NCBI GenBank assembly: GCA_963803735.1
Contig: CAWDNV010000010.1
Span: forward strand, 744,001 to 808,000
Reading direction: 5' to 3'
Source of the DNA: Palsa-189 sp963803735
GTDB taxonomy: Bacteria > Acidobacteriota > Terriglobia > Acidiferrales > UBA7541
DNA: 64,000 nt
In this document: piece by piece, positions 42,325-49,859 of the stretch
Layout: every line of letters begins with the position of its first letter
How positions within the stretch are numbered: position 1 is the first letter of the stretch
Translations under genes and position numbers: made by a program
Notes under the pieces: generated by a model
The model's input: the letters and a program-made list of their open reading frames with translations, nothing else
What the model was told of the DNA's origin: nothing
Databases searched by the model: none

Positions 42325-42476
42325 GCCGAGGAAAATGCCCCAGGGCCCCGCACAGAGCGCGGACGCCCTGGGCTGAAACCGACGCGAGAGGAACTCGCCC
42401 TGAGCCTCGAAGGGCGTCTTTCAAGGGTGGGTTCCCCTGCGCCTTGCCTCAACCGTGCCAGAGTGGGGCACCCGGA
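42325..42476. repeat. Family C and family D elements
   Basis: Family C at 42332-42376 (GCCCCAGGGCCCCGC to GCGGACGCCCTGGGCTGAAA) and family D at 42415-42474 (AAGGGTGGGTTCCCC to AGAGTGGGGCACCCGG). No gene is seen. Confidence 0.65.
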
Positions 42477-42587
42477 AAAAAAACCAGGAGTGACCTTTTC
42501 GGCGCGGGGGCTGCGGAGTGGCGCTGAATCCACGAAAAGCAAGGGAAAATAGATGTGTGGGATCGTTAGCTTGCGCGGAGGCGGCAC

Positions 42588-43064
42588 ATGGCTGAATACA
42601 CTTTCCGGTTGCAAGGCTGGCACGCGGTGGCGGCCCTCTTGGCGCTGGGCGGCATTACGGGCTTGCAGATGTACTCGCGAGTGCGTCCGGTGAATGACGC
42701 GATGCGAGACGCAGTGCGGTCCGAGTTGCTGGCCGAATACTCCGGCCGAGGCCCGAGAGATCTCGCGCGGTTTGTGGCAGAGGCTCGCGAAGGCTCGCCG
42801 GTCGAACCGGTGCCAGCGGTGGTCCAAAGGGATGTGGAGTTCAAGTCGATGGCGGCGCGAGGGACGATCGGCCGTGCGACCGTCGTTCGCGCGGAAGTCA
42901 CTGTGGACGGGAGTGCGCCGCCGGATGGCCGCGCGGTGCGCTACTTCTGGGTGTCTCGGAAATTTGGTGGCGACGGCTGGCTGGTGATGGGCGAAAGCAA
43001 TTCGTATCAGTATTTGATGGAATTGATGCCGGCTTCGCGGCGGGTTTCCCGGTGGTGGAATTAA
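42588..43064 (+). CDS. Membrane-anchored protein of unknown function
   Basis: 158 residues with one N-terminal membrane span (WHAVAALLALGGITGLQMYS). A helical region follows with MRDAVRSELLAEYSGRGPRDLARFVAEA, then a strand-rich domain (VEFKSMAARGTIGRATVVRAEVTVDGSAPPDGRAVRYFWVSRKFGGDGWLVMGESNSYQYLMELM). It faces outward if the span is a signal anchor. Unknown family; the last domain resembles small immunoglobulin-like or NTF2-like folds only loosely. Confidence 0.6.
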   Translation: MAEYTFRLQGWHAVAALLALGGITGLQMYSRVRPVNDAMRDAVRSELLAEYSGRGPRDLARFVAEAREGSPVEPVPAVVQRDVEFKSMAARGTIGRATVVRAEVTVDGSAPPDGRAVRYFWVSRKFGGDGWLVMGESNSYQYLMELMPASRRVSRWWN

Positions 43065-43081
43065 CGTGGCTGTTAAAAGGA

Positions 43082-43212
43082 TAAAAGCAGATCCCGCAAC
43101 TCGTCCGCAGGGCCGGCCTCGCCGGGGATGACAGAGGCTTTGTTTCCGCTAAGAGAAAAGCCTCAGGTCTCGCGCCGAGGAAAGCATCGCGCGCCGACAC
43201 CTGAGCTACAAA
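43082..43212. repeat. Family B and family C-variant elements
   Basis: Family B at 43082-43134 (GCAGATCCCGCAACTCG to CGCCGGGGATGACAGAG) and a C variant at 43159-43212 (AAAGCCTCAGGTCTCGCGCCG to ACACCTGAGCTACAAA). The C variant is close to the copy at 36238-36293. Confidence 0.65.
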
Positions 43213-43243
43213 GGGGCACGAGCCGACGATGCTGGTCGCATCG

Positions 43244-43549
43244 TCAGCTTTTGGCCGGCGCGTTCCAGATGTAGAGAAATTCGGCGTCGCTGGCAGTGGC
43301 GACGACATGCCCATTTTTGCGTGTGGCGCGATTCAGCGCCGAGCGGACTTTCGCTTTGCCTTCAGCCAATTCGCTCAAAGGCACTTTGATAGCGGCACCG
43401 GCCGGGAGTTGGTCCAGGTCCTTCAGGATAGTGGTCACGATCTCCTTATGTTTTCCATGGCGGCCTTGCGGGACGTCAATTTGCGCCATGGTTTTGAAAT
43501 GCATGGACGCATCTTTGATAGCAGCAACTTTGGTCTTGCCGGTAGCCAT
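43244..43549 (-). CDS. Small basic protein, function unknown
   Basis: 101 residues; AGGAGG lies 6 bases before ATG. It reads MATGKTKVAAIKDASMHFKTMAQIDVPQGRHGKHKEIVTTILKDLDQLPAGAAIKVPLSELAEGKAKVRSALNRATRKNGHVV with a strand at the end. Lys/Arg rich (calculated basic) with a helical middle, so it could bind nucleic acid. No family recognised. Confidence 0.6.
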   Translation of the reverse strand: MATGKTKVAAIKDASMHFKTMAQIDVPQGRHGKHKEIVTTILKDLDQLPAGAAIKVPLSELAEGKAKVRSALNRATRKNGHVVATASDAEFLYIWNAPAKS

Positions 43550-43680
43550 GAAAACCTCCTCGCTTAACGCGCTCCTAAACTAAGCTAAACGTAACGCAAC
43601 CGTATCGCCTCGTAAGCTATGTGTCAAGCAAAAATAATTCGTTGACTCACGCAAAAATTTACCTAAGCGCGAGCAATCCG

Positions 43681-43714
43681 CACGCGGCTGCACGGTACAC
43701 GCGGCTGCACGGTA
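43681..43714. repeat. Two-copy 17-bp tandem repeat
   Basis: The unit CACGCGGCTGCACGGTA occurs twice head to tail in the gap between a minus-strand and a plus-strand gene. Confidence 0.6.
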
Positions 43715-43847
43715 AAGGTGGTCATGCCGTACTAAAGGGAAATCCCGGACTACTAAGAATTCCGTAAGGATTTCACCCGTATGAATTGGCCTCTGTTACG
43801 GTGGAGTTAGGAACTAGACGTCGACGCGGACGTCAAAAGGAGTTTCG

Positions 43848-43994
43848 ATGTTGAAATCAAAGACGCACTTCGAACAGGTGCCGGTGGCGATCGCCGAGAA
43901 AGCCGCCAAGGCAGAATCAGACGGACACTCGACCGACCCGCTCCCGAAGCCAATGAAGAAGGGCGTAGCCAAGCTCAAGGTGGATGAAGATTGA
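43848..43994 (+). CDS. Very small protein (48 residues), function unknown
   Basis: ATG 43848 has AAAAGGAG 6 bases upstream. The protein starts MLKSKTHFEQVPVAIAEKAA and ends KKGVAKLKVDED, charged and helical, with a Pro-rich middle. It precedes the KYPWQ gene by 49 bases and may share its transcript. The ribosome-binding site is the main support. Confidence 0.5.
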   Translation: MLKSKTHFEQVPVAIAEKAAKAESDGHSTDPLPKPMKKGVAKLKVDED

Positions 43995-44043
43995 ATCGCC
44001 AAGAGGCAATTGGGGCGTGGTACAGAAAGAACGGAGTCTCTAA

Positions 44044-44289
44044 ATGGACTATGGACTAAAATATCCCTGGCAGGAAGCCGTGGTGGAGGCGTTTATTGCC
44101 GCTCCTGCCGATTTGGGCGCCAAGATCAATGAAGCCGAGCGAGCTATATCCGCGCGCATAGGAGAGCCAGAGATAGATTTTGCCGAACGAATGGCTCTGG
44201 ACGACGCGCTGCGGATGCTACGGGTTTTGATGTCCGAGACAAAAGCAGAAGAGGCGGAGCAGAGCCGAAGCAGAACTCAGGTTGCGTAA
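44044..44289 (+). CDS. Stand-alone KYPWQ-domain protein
   Basis: 81 residues equal to the C-terminal domain of the 161-residue protein at 41174: LKYPWQEAVVEAFIAAPADLGAKINEAERAISARIGEPEIDFAERMALDDALRMLRVLMSE. The shared core is KYPWQ, EAF, KIN.AERAIS.R and an (A/G)(D/E)(A/S)L..LR.LL ending. All helical. Function unknown; the paralogue 3 kb away points to a small family in this genome. Confidence 0.65.
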   Translation: MDYGLKYPWQEAVVEAFIAAPADLGAKINEAERAISARIGEPEIDFAERMALDDALRMLRVLMSETKAEEAEQSRSRTQVA

Positions 44290-44387
44290 CGCCACTGCGC
44301 TCCGACCCGCGCAACTTTCCCCCAGATGCGGGAATGCTCGCGATTCGTCTTATCGAACTTCTTGGCGAACTTCAGAGGTTGTTCCGC

Positions 44388-44418
44388 TAAAAGAAAGGCT
44401 CCCAAGAACTGGGAGCCT
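44388..44418 (-). terminator. Intrinsic terminator of the ErpA-like gene
   Basis: Stem AGGCTCCC/GGGAGCCT (44396-44418) around AAGAACT. On the minus strand it is followed by TTTCTTTTA. It lies about 85 bases after the minus-strand erpA-like stop. Confidence 0.6.
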
Positions 44419-44500
44419 CGTTAGAAAAAGAAATTCTTCGACGACCAAATTCCCCACCCGCCCAGAATAAAGGCGCGGCTAAGCGACCTGCCAGCGTTGC

Positions 44501-44824
44501 TTATACAGTGAAGGAGCTGCCGCAGCCGCAGGTGCTCTTGACGTTGGGGTTATTGAACTTGAACCCGGCGCCCTCGAGCGTCTCGATGTAATCGATCTGC
44601 ACGCCATCGAGGTACATTTCGCTCATCTGGTCGACGACCAGTTTCACGCCCTCAAACTCGTAGACGTTATCGGAGGGATTCTCCGAATTATCGAAGGCCA
44701 TGTGATAGCTGAATCCGGAGCAGCCTCCACCGACCACGGCCACGCGCAGGACCGACGGCGCGGGATTCTGCTGGGACATGATTTCCTTGACCTTACCGGC
44801 TGCGACTTCAGTCAGTTGGACCAT
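44501..44824 (-). CDS. erpA: IscA/ErpA-type iron-sulfur cluster assembly protein
   Basis: 107 residues from ATG 44824. It is an A-type carrier that receives and delivers Fe-S clusters. The three conserved cysteines are present: Cys35 (GGGCSGFSY) and Cys99 and Cys101 (STCGCGSSFTV). LTEVAAGKVKEIMSQQ and LDGVQIDYIETLEGAGFKFNNPN complete the family pattern. The gene symbol is by closest type; ErpA, IscA and SufA cannot be told apart by eye. No other Fe-S assembly genes are adjacent. Confidence 0.85.
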   Translation of the reverse strand: MVQLTEVAAGKVKEIMSQQNPAPSVLRVAVVGGGCSGFSYHMAFDNSENPSDNVYEFEGVKLVVDQMSEMYLDGVQIDYIETLEGAGFKFNNPNVKSTCGCGSSFTV

Positions 44825-45062
44825 CCGTAATTCCCTCCCCTTTTGGAGCCGCCGGCGTTTAATCGCCCAGGCGGGCACAACCAGTATAGCAAAGCCGTGG
44901 ACGTGTGCCCACGGAAACGCTTGGCGTTTGCCAATCCATTAGATGTTGAAGCCCGGGGCAGAGTCGCAACCGGGTGAGCCGATTTTCGGGTGGTTTGCGC
45001 TTACTGATGCAGGGGCAGGCCTGAGCGTTAAAGGAGGCCTTTCGCACCCTTGGGAGGGGTAA

Positions 45063-45524
45063 ATGGCCAGTTTGGCGTTCGCCGCGAAGCAAATCAAAGA
45101 CTGCCAGAGCATGTTGAACAAAATCCTGCAGTCGTCTCCGGAGGATTCCGATTCGCTTGCAGCGATTCGGAAAATTATACGGTGCGATGAATGCGCCCCT
45201 CGGCAGGCGGCGGTGTGCTCTGTGGAGTTACGGTTTTTCTGCGTGAGCCACTTCGCGGATTACTGCTATCGACGGCTCGAGGAGTGCGAGAAGGCGCTGG
45301 ACGACCGACGACATCCGGAATTGGAATCGGTGCGAGGCTTTCTGCGCGAGTGCGCGACACAGGCGGCGAAACTGCTGCTGATTGGGAGAGAGTTGCAGAA
45401 CGTTGATCGCGCCCGGTTATTTGACATCATGCTCTGGGCCAACGAGCTGTTTTACAGGTCGATTTCGCAAGTCAGAATGGGTACGAGCGACCTCTCTCCT
45501 GAATACACAAGGCTTCGCGGCTGA
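45063..45524 (+). CDS. Helical cysteine-containing protein, function unknown
   Basis: 153 residues. The N-terminal helix is FAAKQIKDCQSMLNKILQS. A Cys/His group follows, CDECAPRQAAVC...FFCVSHFADYCY, that could bind zinc (C-x2-C-x7-C then C-x2-H). The rest is helical (RRLEECEKALDDRRHPELESVRGFLRECATQAAKLLLIGRELQNVDRARLFDIMLWANELFYRS). The upstream GGGAGGGGTAA region could serve as ribosome-binding site. I know no family with this layout. Confidence 0.5.
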   Translation: MASLAFAAKQIKDCQSMLNKILQSSPEDSDSLAAIRKIIRCDECAPRQAAVCSVELRFFCVSHFADYCYRRLEECEKALDDRRHPELESVRGFLRECATQAAKLLLIGRELQNVDRARLFDIMLWANELFYRSISQVRMGTSDLSPEYTRLRG

Positions 45525-45587
45525 CATCGCTTCACTTTGGCATGCTTTTCGAGTAGGCTCTAGCCACCAAGTATGGAGGAGACAGCC

Positions 45588-46397
45588 ATGAGAAAAGCGA
45601 TGCGGGTGACGGCAATTGGTGCGATGGCGGCAATGGCCGCGGTGATTCTGGGGCTGGCGCCGAGCGCGCGAGTGCAGGACGAGGCGCGGGCGCAGACTGG
45701 AAAAGGCGAAGTGACGTTGATCGCGCCGGGCGGAGCACGCGCGGCGGTCGAGGCGCTGATTCCGGGATTCGAAAAGAAGACGGGATACAAAGTGAAGGCG
45801 ACTTTCGGGTCGGGCGGTGGAACGCACAAGCAGGTGGTGAACGGCGACGCGTTCGATGTGCCGATCGTGCAGCCGCCGTATCAGGACGTGATCGATTCGG
45901 GCAATGTAGTGAAGACAACCGAGAAGCCGCTGGCGAGCGTGGCCGTGGGCGTGGCCGTGAAACAGGGTGCGCCGAAGCCGGACATTTCGTCGCCGGACGC
46001 GGTGAAGAAGACGTTCGCAGCTGCGAAGTCGATCAGCTATCCGGACCCGAAGGGCGGCGCGGCAGCCGGAGTCACGGTAGACGAAATGTTCAAGAAGCTG
46101 GGCGTGACCGAACAATTGCAGCCGAAGATCAAGCTCGCGCAGGGCGGCGCGGGCGCGATGAAGATGGTCGCGAGCGGCGAGGCGGAGATCGGCATGACGT
46201 TCCTGAGCGAAATGGAAGAGCCGGGCATCGACGTGGTGGGGCCATTGCCAAAATCGGCGGCTACACCGACAGTGCTGGTGGCATTTGTGTCGGCGCACGC
46301 AAAGAATCCAGATGGGGCGAAGGCGCTGGTCGATTATTTGTCGTCGCCGGAAGCAGCGGCAGTGTACAAGGCGCAGCACATGATGCCGGGTAAGTAA
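45588..46397 (+). CDS. ModA-like periplasmic substrate-binding protein
   Basis: 269 residues from ATG 45588 (GGAGGAGACAGCC upstream). It has a signal peptide with a hydrophobic core (VTAIGAMAAMAAVILGLAPSARV). The mature protein has the type II periplasmic binding fold: VTLIAPGGARAAVEALIPGFEKKTGYKVKATFGSGGGTHKQVVNGDAFDVPIVQPP, ASVAVGVAVKQGAPKPDIS, MKMVASGEAEIGMTFLSE and AKALVDYLSSPEAAAVYKAQHMMPGK. It resembles molybdate- or tungstate-type ModA proteins, but GDAFDVPIV is looser than true ModA and no permease or ATPase is adjacent. It may act with a distant ABC system or as a receptor-like binder. Confidence 0.75.
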   Translation: MRKAMRVTAIGAMAAMAAVILGLAPSARVQDEARAQTGKGEVTLIAPGGARAAVEALIPGFEKKTGYKVKATFGSGGGTHKQVVNGDAFDVPIVQPPYQDVIDSGNVVKTTEKPLASVAVGVAVKQGAPKPDISSPDAVKKTFAAAKSISYPDPKGGAAAGVTVDEMFKKLGVTEQLQPKIKLAQGGAGAMKMVASGEAEIGMTFLSEMEEPGIDVVGPLPKSAATPTVLVAFVSAHAKNPDGAKALVDYLSSPEAAAVYKAQHMMPGK

Positions 46398-46415
46398 CAG
46401 GCGGGGAGCGCAAAC

Positions 46416-46856
46416 GAATTCCCCAGGGCCCCGCGTCTTTTTATCCCGCGCATTCGCGCTGAGGCGGCGGACACCCTGGGTTACAAAGGCCGTTCCCACC
46501 CTTCGCGACGTCTTCGGGCGCGCAAGCTCCGCCTGCGCGTAAGGCGGGCACGAAGGATGGGACACCCGCAAAACCTTCACGCGGCGCGCAAAAGCAAATC
46601 CTCCAGGGCCCGCAAGACAAACGACGTGTTGCGGCGCCACAGGCTACAAGTAGAACGAATGCCAGGTAAGAAAAAGCAGATCCCTCGGGCCAGTCTTCCG
46701 TTAACGTCAAAGCATGGTTTTGGCTGGCCTGGCTCTCGTGATGACGGCCCTTTGGTGGTGCGGCGGAAGCTAGCAGCGACGCATGCGCGAGGGATAACGG
46801 AGAAAAGCCTCAGGTCAGCCGCCGAAAAAGCTTGGGCGGACTGACCTGAGCTACAG
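46416..46856. repeat. Cluster of family C, D, C, B and C-variant elements
   Basis: C at 46418-46488 (CCCCAGGGCCCCGC to CACCCTGGGTTACAAAG). D at 46493-46566, whose loop holds a family F-like GCGCGCAAGCTCCGCC hairpin. A degenerate C at 46598-46650. B at 46675-46744, with an inner GGCCAG/CTGGCC stem. A C variant at 46800-46856 (AAAGCCTCAGGTCAG to CTGACCTGAGCTACAG). It explains the 500-base gap; no gene is seen. Confidence 0.7.
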
Positions 46857-46894
46857 TGCGTCGCGTTTGAGAACGAGTATGCCGAGCGAGGGAG

Positions 46895-47107
46895 CTAGCT
46901 ATCCGGGCCGAGGGAGTCGCCGAGAGGCGAGGAGCGGTGGACGACGAAATAATTTTCAGCCTTGAAGACGGAGTGGCACAAAGGGCAAGAATTACCGGGC
47001 GAGGCACCAAACGGCAATACAGGCACCCCGCTCCCGGGATCCAGGAGCAGTTGCAAGATGAAACCGATCTTGCAACATGGACAGCGCCTGCAGAAGTATG
47101 CGAACAC
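46895..47107 (-). CDS. Possible small zinc-ribbon protein
   Basis: A 70-residue frame with CRRCPCC near residue 7 and CPLCHSVF near residue 41, spaced as in a zinc ribbon, then KAENYFVVHRS. No good ribosome-binding site is seen, and other frames overlap. Kept only because of the paired cysteine motifs. Confidence 0.35.
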   Translation of the reverse strand: MFAYFCRRCPCCKIGFILQLLLDPGSGVPVLPFGASPGNSCPLCHSVFKAENYFVVHRSSPLGDSLGPDS

Positions 47108-47181
47108 GCATCCTCTCCGTTTGCCAAGAACCGAGCTTGCCGATCACAAAAAACAGACCGCCTTTTCATCGCTCTCTGAAT

Positions 47182-47475
47182 TTATCGCGCGCCGGGGCCG
47201 GAGAAACTGCCGCGGGGTCGGGTGCGCTCCAGCCGAGGAGCAGCTTCGTTGATCCGCAGCGCACGGCCAGCCACTTCCTTGCCGTTCAGGCCAGCCATAG
47301 CCTGGGCAGCTTCGTGGTCATCCGGCATTTCCACAAATGCGAAACCGCGCGGTCGTCCGGTTTCGCGATCGTTGATCACGGAAATGTGCTCAACCTCGCC
47401 GAAGGGAGCGAAGAGGTTTCGCAGATCGGCTTCGGTGGTTTCGAAACTCAAGTTGCCGACATAAACGCTCTTCAT
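47182..47475 (-). CDS. RRM-type RNA-binding protein
   Basis: 97 residues from ATG 47475 with AAGGAG upstream. A single RNA recognition motif is present: RNP2 as KSVYVGNLSFETTEADLRNLF and RNP1 as RPRGFAFVEMPDDHEAAQAM, then LNGKEVAGRALRINEA. The C-terminal tail is RPRGSFSGPG, Arg/Gly rich. Such small bacterial RRM proteins are often cold- or stress-linked. It is tightly followed upstream by a gene of the same strand, with a likely shared transcript. Confidence 0.9.
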   Translation of the reverse strand: MKSVYVGNLSFETTEADLRNLFAPFGEVEHISVINDRETGRPRGFAFVEMPDDHEAAQAMAGLNGKEVAGRALRINEAAPRLERTRPRGSFSGPGAR

Positions 47476-47488
47476 TCTATTTTTCTCC

Positions 47489-47755
47489 TTACGGAGTTTG
47501 CTTGGCTTCGTCAGAAGCGGCTTTGCCGCCAATCTTTTTCGATGCGAGCCTGGCATAGACCTTGTCGCCGTGTTTTGCGCGCACGCGCGGGGGAGGAGTG
47601 AGATTCGAAAGTTCCACGACCATCAACGTGGTGACGAATCGCTTGAGGCCGTGGAGATCGAAATCGATGGAAGTCTGCCGGGTATCGGACTCGGTGACCA
47701 CGCCCATGCCATACCGGTAATGCTTAACGTATTGGCCTTCCGGAATCACGTTCAT
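47489..47755 (-). CDS. Small protein upstream of the RRM gene, function unknown
   Basis: 88 residues from ATG 47755 with GGGAGC upstream. It starts MNVIPEGQYVKHYRYGMG and continues TRQTSIDFDLHGLKRFVTTLMVVELSNL, a short strand-rich unit recalling the first domain of CarD-like or SH3-like proteins (VxHYxYGxGVV motif). A basic tail follows (RVRAKHGDKVYARLASKKIGGKAASDEAKQTP). It lies 13 bases before the RRM gene, so the two are probably co-transcribed. Confidence 0.6.
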   Translation of the reverse strand: MNVIPEGQYVKHYRYGMGVVTESDTRQTSIDFDLHGLKRFVTTLMVVELSNLTPPPRVRAKHGDKVYARLASKKIGGKAASDEAKQTP

Positions 47756-47838
47756 ATGAGCTCCCTTTACCTTTATTAGACGATCGGTGCGAGAAAACGA
47801 TTGGTGCAAGAAACGAATTGCTACGTGCGAAACTTCAC

Positions 47839-48102
47839 TCAGAGCGGGTACACGAATTGAACGGTGCAATGGGATTCTGCGAGCTGCTTATCGAGTTCGA
47901 GCTTGATCTCCAAGTTTGTGCGAAGCGCCAGGGCGATTGCATGAATGCGATCGAGGCCGGCATGCGTGCGCACCAATTTTCTGGCGGCCGCCTTGAGAGT
48001 GGTCAGGGCTTCCTCCACATTCCAACGTTCGCGGACAAGGCAATCAATCTTGTTAACGAGCCGACTTTCGGACCGACTACTGAATCTCTCTGCTGGGTTC
48101 AT
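47839..48102 (-). CDS. Small helical protein, function unknown
   Basis: 87 residues from ATG 48102 with AGAGGCG upstream. NPAERFSSRSESRLVNKIDCLVRERWNVEEALTTLKAAARKLVRTHAGLDRIHAIALALRTNLEIKLELDKQLAESH is almost all helix, ending in a short strand. No family recognised. A terminator-like hairpin and an extended -10 promoter lie in its 170-base leader. Confidence 0.5.
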   Translation of the reverse strand: MNPAERFSSRSESRLVNKIDCLVRERWNVEEALTTLKAAARKLVRTHAGLDRIHAIALALRTNLEIKLELDKQLAESHCTVQFVYPL

Positions 48103-48191
48103 GGGAACGCCTCTTTCTGTGGCTCTGCCGATCACTTGCAGGAGGCGCGGGCGGATAAGTGGAGGCCTCCGCCCTTTGAGTCCGAAGACAC

Positions 48192-48231
48192 AAAAAGGGC
48201 TAACGAGTGATGTGGACTCGCAGCCCCTTTT
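48192..48231 (-). terminator. Terminator-like hairpin in the leader of the small helical gene
   Basis: On the minus strand AAAAGGGGCTGCGAG pairs with CTCGTTAGCCCTTTTT, ending in a T run. It lies between a promoter candidate (48274-48282) and the gene at 48102, so it could act as an attenuator or end a short RNA of about 80 bases. It could also end plus-strand transcription, since the stem is near symmetric. Confidence 0.55.
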
Positions 48232-48273
48232 AACGGAACAAAAGGTTTTTACAAGAGCAACAAGCGCAAGGCG

Positions 48274-48282
48274 ATTATAGCA
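48274..48282 (-). promoter_or_regulatory. Extended -10 promoter
   Basis: On the minus strand the sequence is TGCTATAAT, a perfect extended -10 box. No good -35 is present at 16-18 bases. It would drive transcription toward the small helical gene through the hairpin at 48192-48231. Confidence 0.5.
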
Positions 48283-48404
48283 CAGTAACCGGTCGCACGG
48301 CGGATGGAATTCCGCGCCTCGATCTGATGACAAAAGCAACGGTGAGCGGCCGGAAGCGCATTGACATCGCGGCAAGGGTCAGCAAGAATAAATGGCGTAG
48401 AAAA

Positions 48405-48463
48405 AAGCAGATTCCTCGTCGTCCGCCCTGCACGTGTGTGGGTGGATTCCCCGAAATGACAAT
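48405..48463. repeat. Family B element
   Basis: GCAGATTCCTCGTCGTCCGCCCTGC to GGGTGGATTCCCCGAAATGACAAT. It lies directly upstream of the ferredoxin gene. Confidence 0.65.
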
Positions 48464-48492
48464 GAGGCCTATCTGCTAGCCAAGGACGGATT

Positions 48493-48870
48493 GTGAGCTA
48501 CACAGCACCGAGCATCGAAGAGTACGTTGCGGGCGAAGTTGTAAAGTACGAGCCGAAGTCCGAAGGCCAGAACAACAAACGCAAGCGCAAGCCCCACATT
48601 CTGGCCATAATCAATGAGAACTGCACGGGCTGTGCGGGCTCGCCTGCCTGCGTGGAATATTGCCCGGTAGAAGACTGCATGTTCTGGAGTCCCGATCCCG
48701 ATCATGCGCCCTTTGGCCGCATTATCGTCGATCCCCTGCTCTGCATCGGCTGCAAGCTGTGCACCAGCAAAGGCCCGGACGGGGCGTTCCTCGAGGGCTG
48801 CCCCTGGGACGCGATCGATATGGTCCCGCTGGCCGAGTTTGAGGCTGGCAACGGGTCGATGCCATTCTAA
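48493..48870 (+). CDS. Two-cluster 4Fe-4S ferredoxin-like protein
   Basis: 125 residues starting with GTG. Two cluster motifs are present: CTGCAGSPACVEYCP (C-x2-C-x5-C-x3-C-P, a looser first motif with an insertion) and CIGCKLCTSKGPDGAFLEGCPW (C-x2-C-x2-C-x11-C-P). The middle VEDCMFWSPDPDHAPFGRIIVDPLL separates them. The N-terminal 40 residues (VKYEPKSEGQNNKRKRKP) are basic and low complexity. Likely an electron carrier or subunit of a larger redox complex; no partner is adjacent. Confidence 0.85.
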   Translation: MSYTAPSIEEYVAGEVVKYEPKSEGQNNKRKRKPHILAIINENCTGCAGSPACVEYCPVEDCMFWSPDPDHAPFGRIIVDPLLCIGCKLCTSKGPDGAFLEGCPWDAIDMVPLAEFEAGNGSMPF

Positions 48871-49283
48871 GCGCGCACTTTTGAGACTGATAACTCCAAG
48901 CATCCGCGAGAGTTACCTGCAGCGCAAAATTGTCAAAAGCTTGTAACAATCGGGCAACTGAATACGTCTAAGATGTTGGCTGGTTGCGTACGACTTGCTC
49001 CGCCAAGAGAGCCCTCTTTTGGGGTTTTCGGGCAGGAGATGGAGTGGGCGCAAGCACAGGAAACGTCAGGGGCGATCCCGCATGTGCCAAAGAAAGCGCA
49101 TGCCGGAGAGCATAAAGTCCGGAGCTTTTTAAGCACGGCATCGCCGTGCAGGCCCTACTCCTAACATTCATAGGGCACTTATTACCGGGCATCCCGACGT
49201 AATCTGTGTGGGCGCTCGGGCGCGCTACGCGAAGGCGGCGCAATCGGCAGGGCCATACTACTTACTAAAATAGGAGACACACG
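48871..49283. other. Intergenic region of 413 bases
   Basis: No element of families A-G and no convincing gene. The promoter of the small secreted protein downstream is expected here; AT-rich positions around 49255-49275 precede its ribosome-binding site. Confidence 0.35.
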
Positions 49284-49661
49284 ATGAGGAAAGTTGCATT
49301 TCAATTGGTTCTTGCAGTGGCAGCACTGGCACTGACTTTGCCGGTAATGGCCAAAGCTGACAAGACAGCCACTTCCGCAGCCAAGCCCAAGAGCACTACG
49401 CTCACGATTGATTCGCCGGTGAAGTTCGGGGACACCACGGTGAAGCCCGGCACGTATAAGCTGGTGATCGAGAGCGATAAGGCCACGATCGAGAACGGAA
49501 AGAACGTGGTGGCCAGCGCGCCCGGCCACTGGGAAGATCGCAAGCAGAAGGTGGAATCGACCGGCTTCGAGACGACAAACGGTGCGGTTGACAGCATCTT
49601 CGTGCACGGCGAAAGCAGTGCGTTTGTGCTGGGAGACGGCAGCCAGGTAAGCAAGAAGTAA
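49284..49661 (+). CDS. Small secreted protein, function unknown
   Basis: 125 residues with AGGAGAC upstream and a clear signal peptide (VAFQLVLAVAALALTLPVMAKA). The mature part TLTIDSPVKFGDTTVKPGTYKLVIESDKATIENGKNVVASAPGHWEDRKQKVESTGFETTNGAVDSIFVHGESSAFVLG is strand rich. It recalls a family of secreted acidobacterial proteins with a VxPGxYKVxxxxxxxxV core. A strong intrinsic terminator follows at 49684-49716, so it is monocistronic. Confidence 0.7.
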   Translation: MRKVAFQLVLAVAALALTLPVMAKADKTATSAAKPKSTTLTIDSPVKFGDTTVKPGTYKLVIESDKATIENGKNVVASAPGHWEDRKQKVESTGFETTNGAVDSIFVHGESSAFVLGDGSQVSKK

Positions 49662-49683
49662 GCGTAGCCCAGAGAGAAACTAT

Positions 49684-49716
49684 GGGGGAGGCGAAGTGAC
49701 GCCTCCCCCTTTTTAT
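49684..49716 (+). terminator. Strong intrinsic terminator
   Basis: GGGGGAGGCG AAGTGA CGCCTCCCCC followed by TTTTTATTTT, a 10-bp GC-rich stem directly after the small secreted protein gene. Confidence 0.85.
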
Positions 49717-49859
49717 TTTCAGTGAGAGGCGTGCAACTCTCGCAGAATGAACACTTGCACAAAAATAGGGGGAGGGGTGGGTACCACATTTCTCAAGTTC
49801 TACTTTAAGTTGCAACCAAGCCCGCATCCGCCTTTTGCTCTTATAAGCGTTAAGCGCCG

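Noticed and set aside
45417..46640. 407-codon minus-strand frame opposite the ModA-like gene
   Set aside because: Arg/His-rich translation without domain pattern; the plus-strand gene has a signal peptide and binding-protein motifs.
48103..48300. Riboswitch in the leader at 48192
   Set aside because: No recognised aptamer core was seen; only a terminator-like stem, so it is reported as such.
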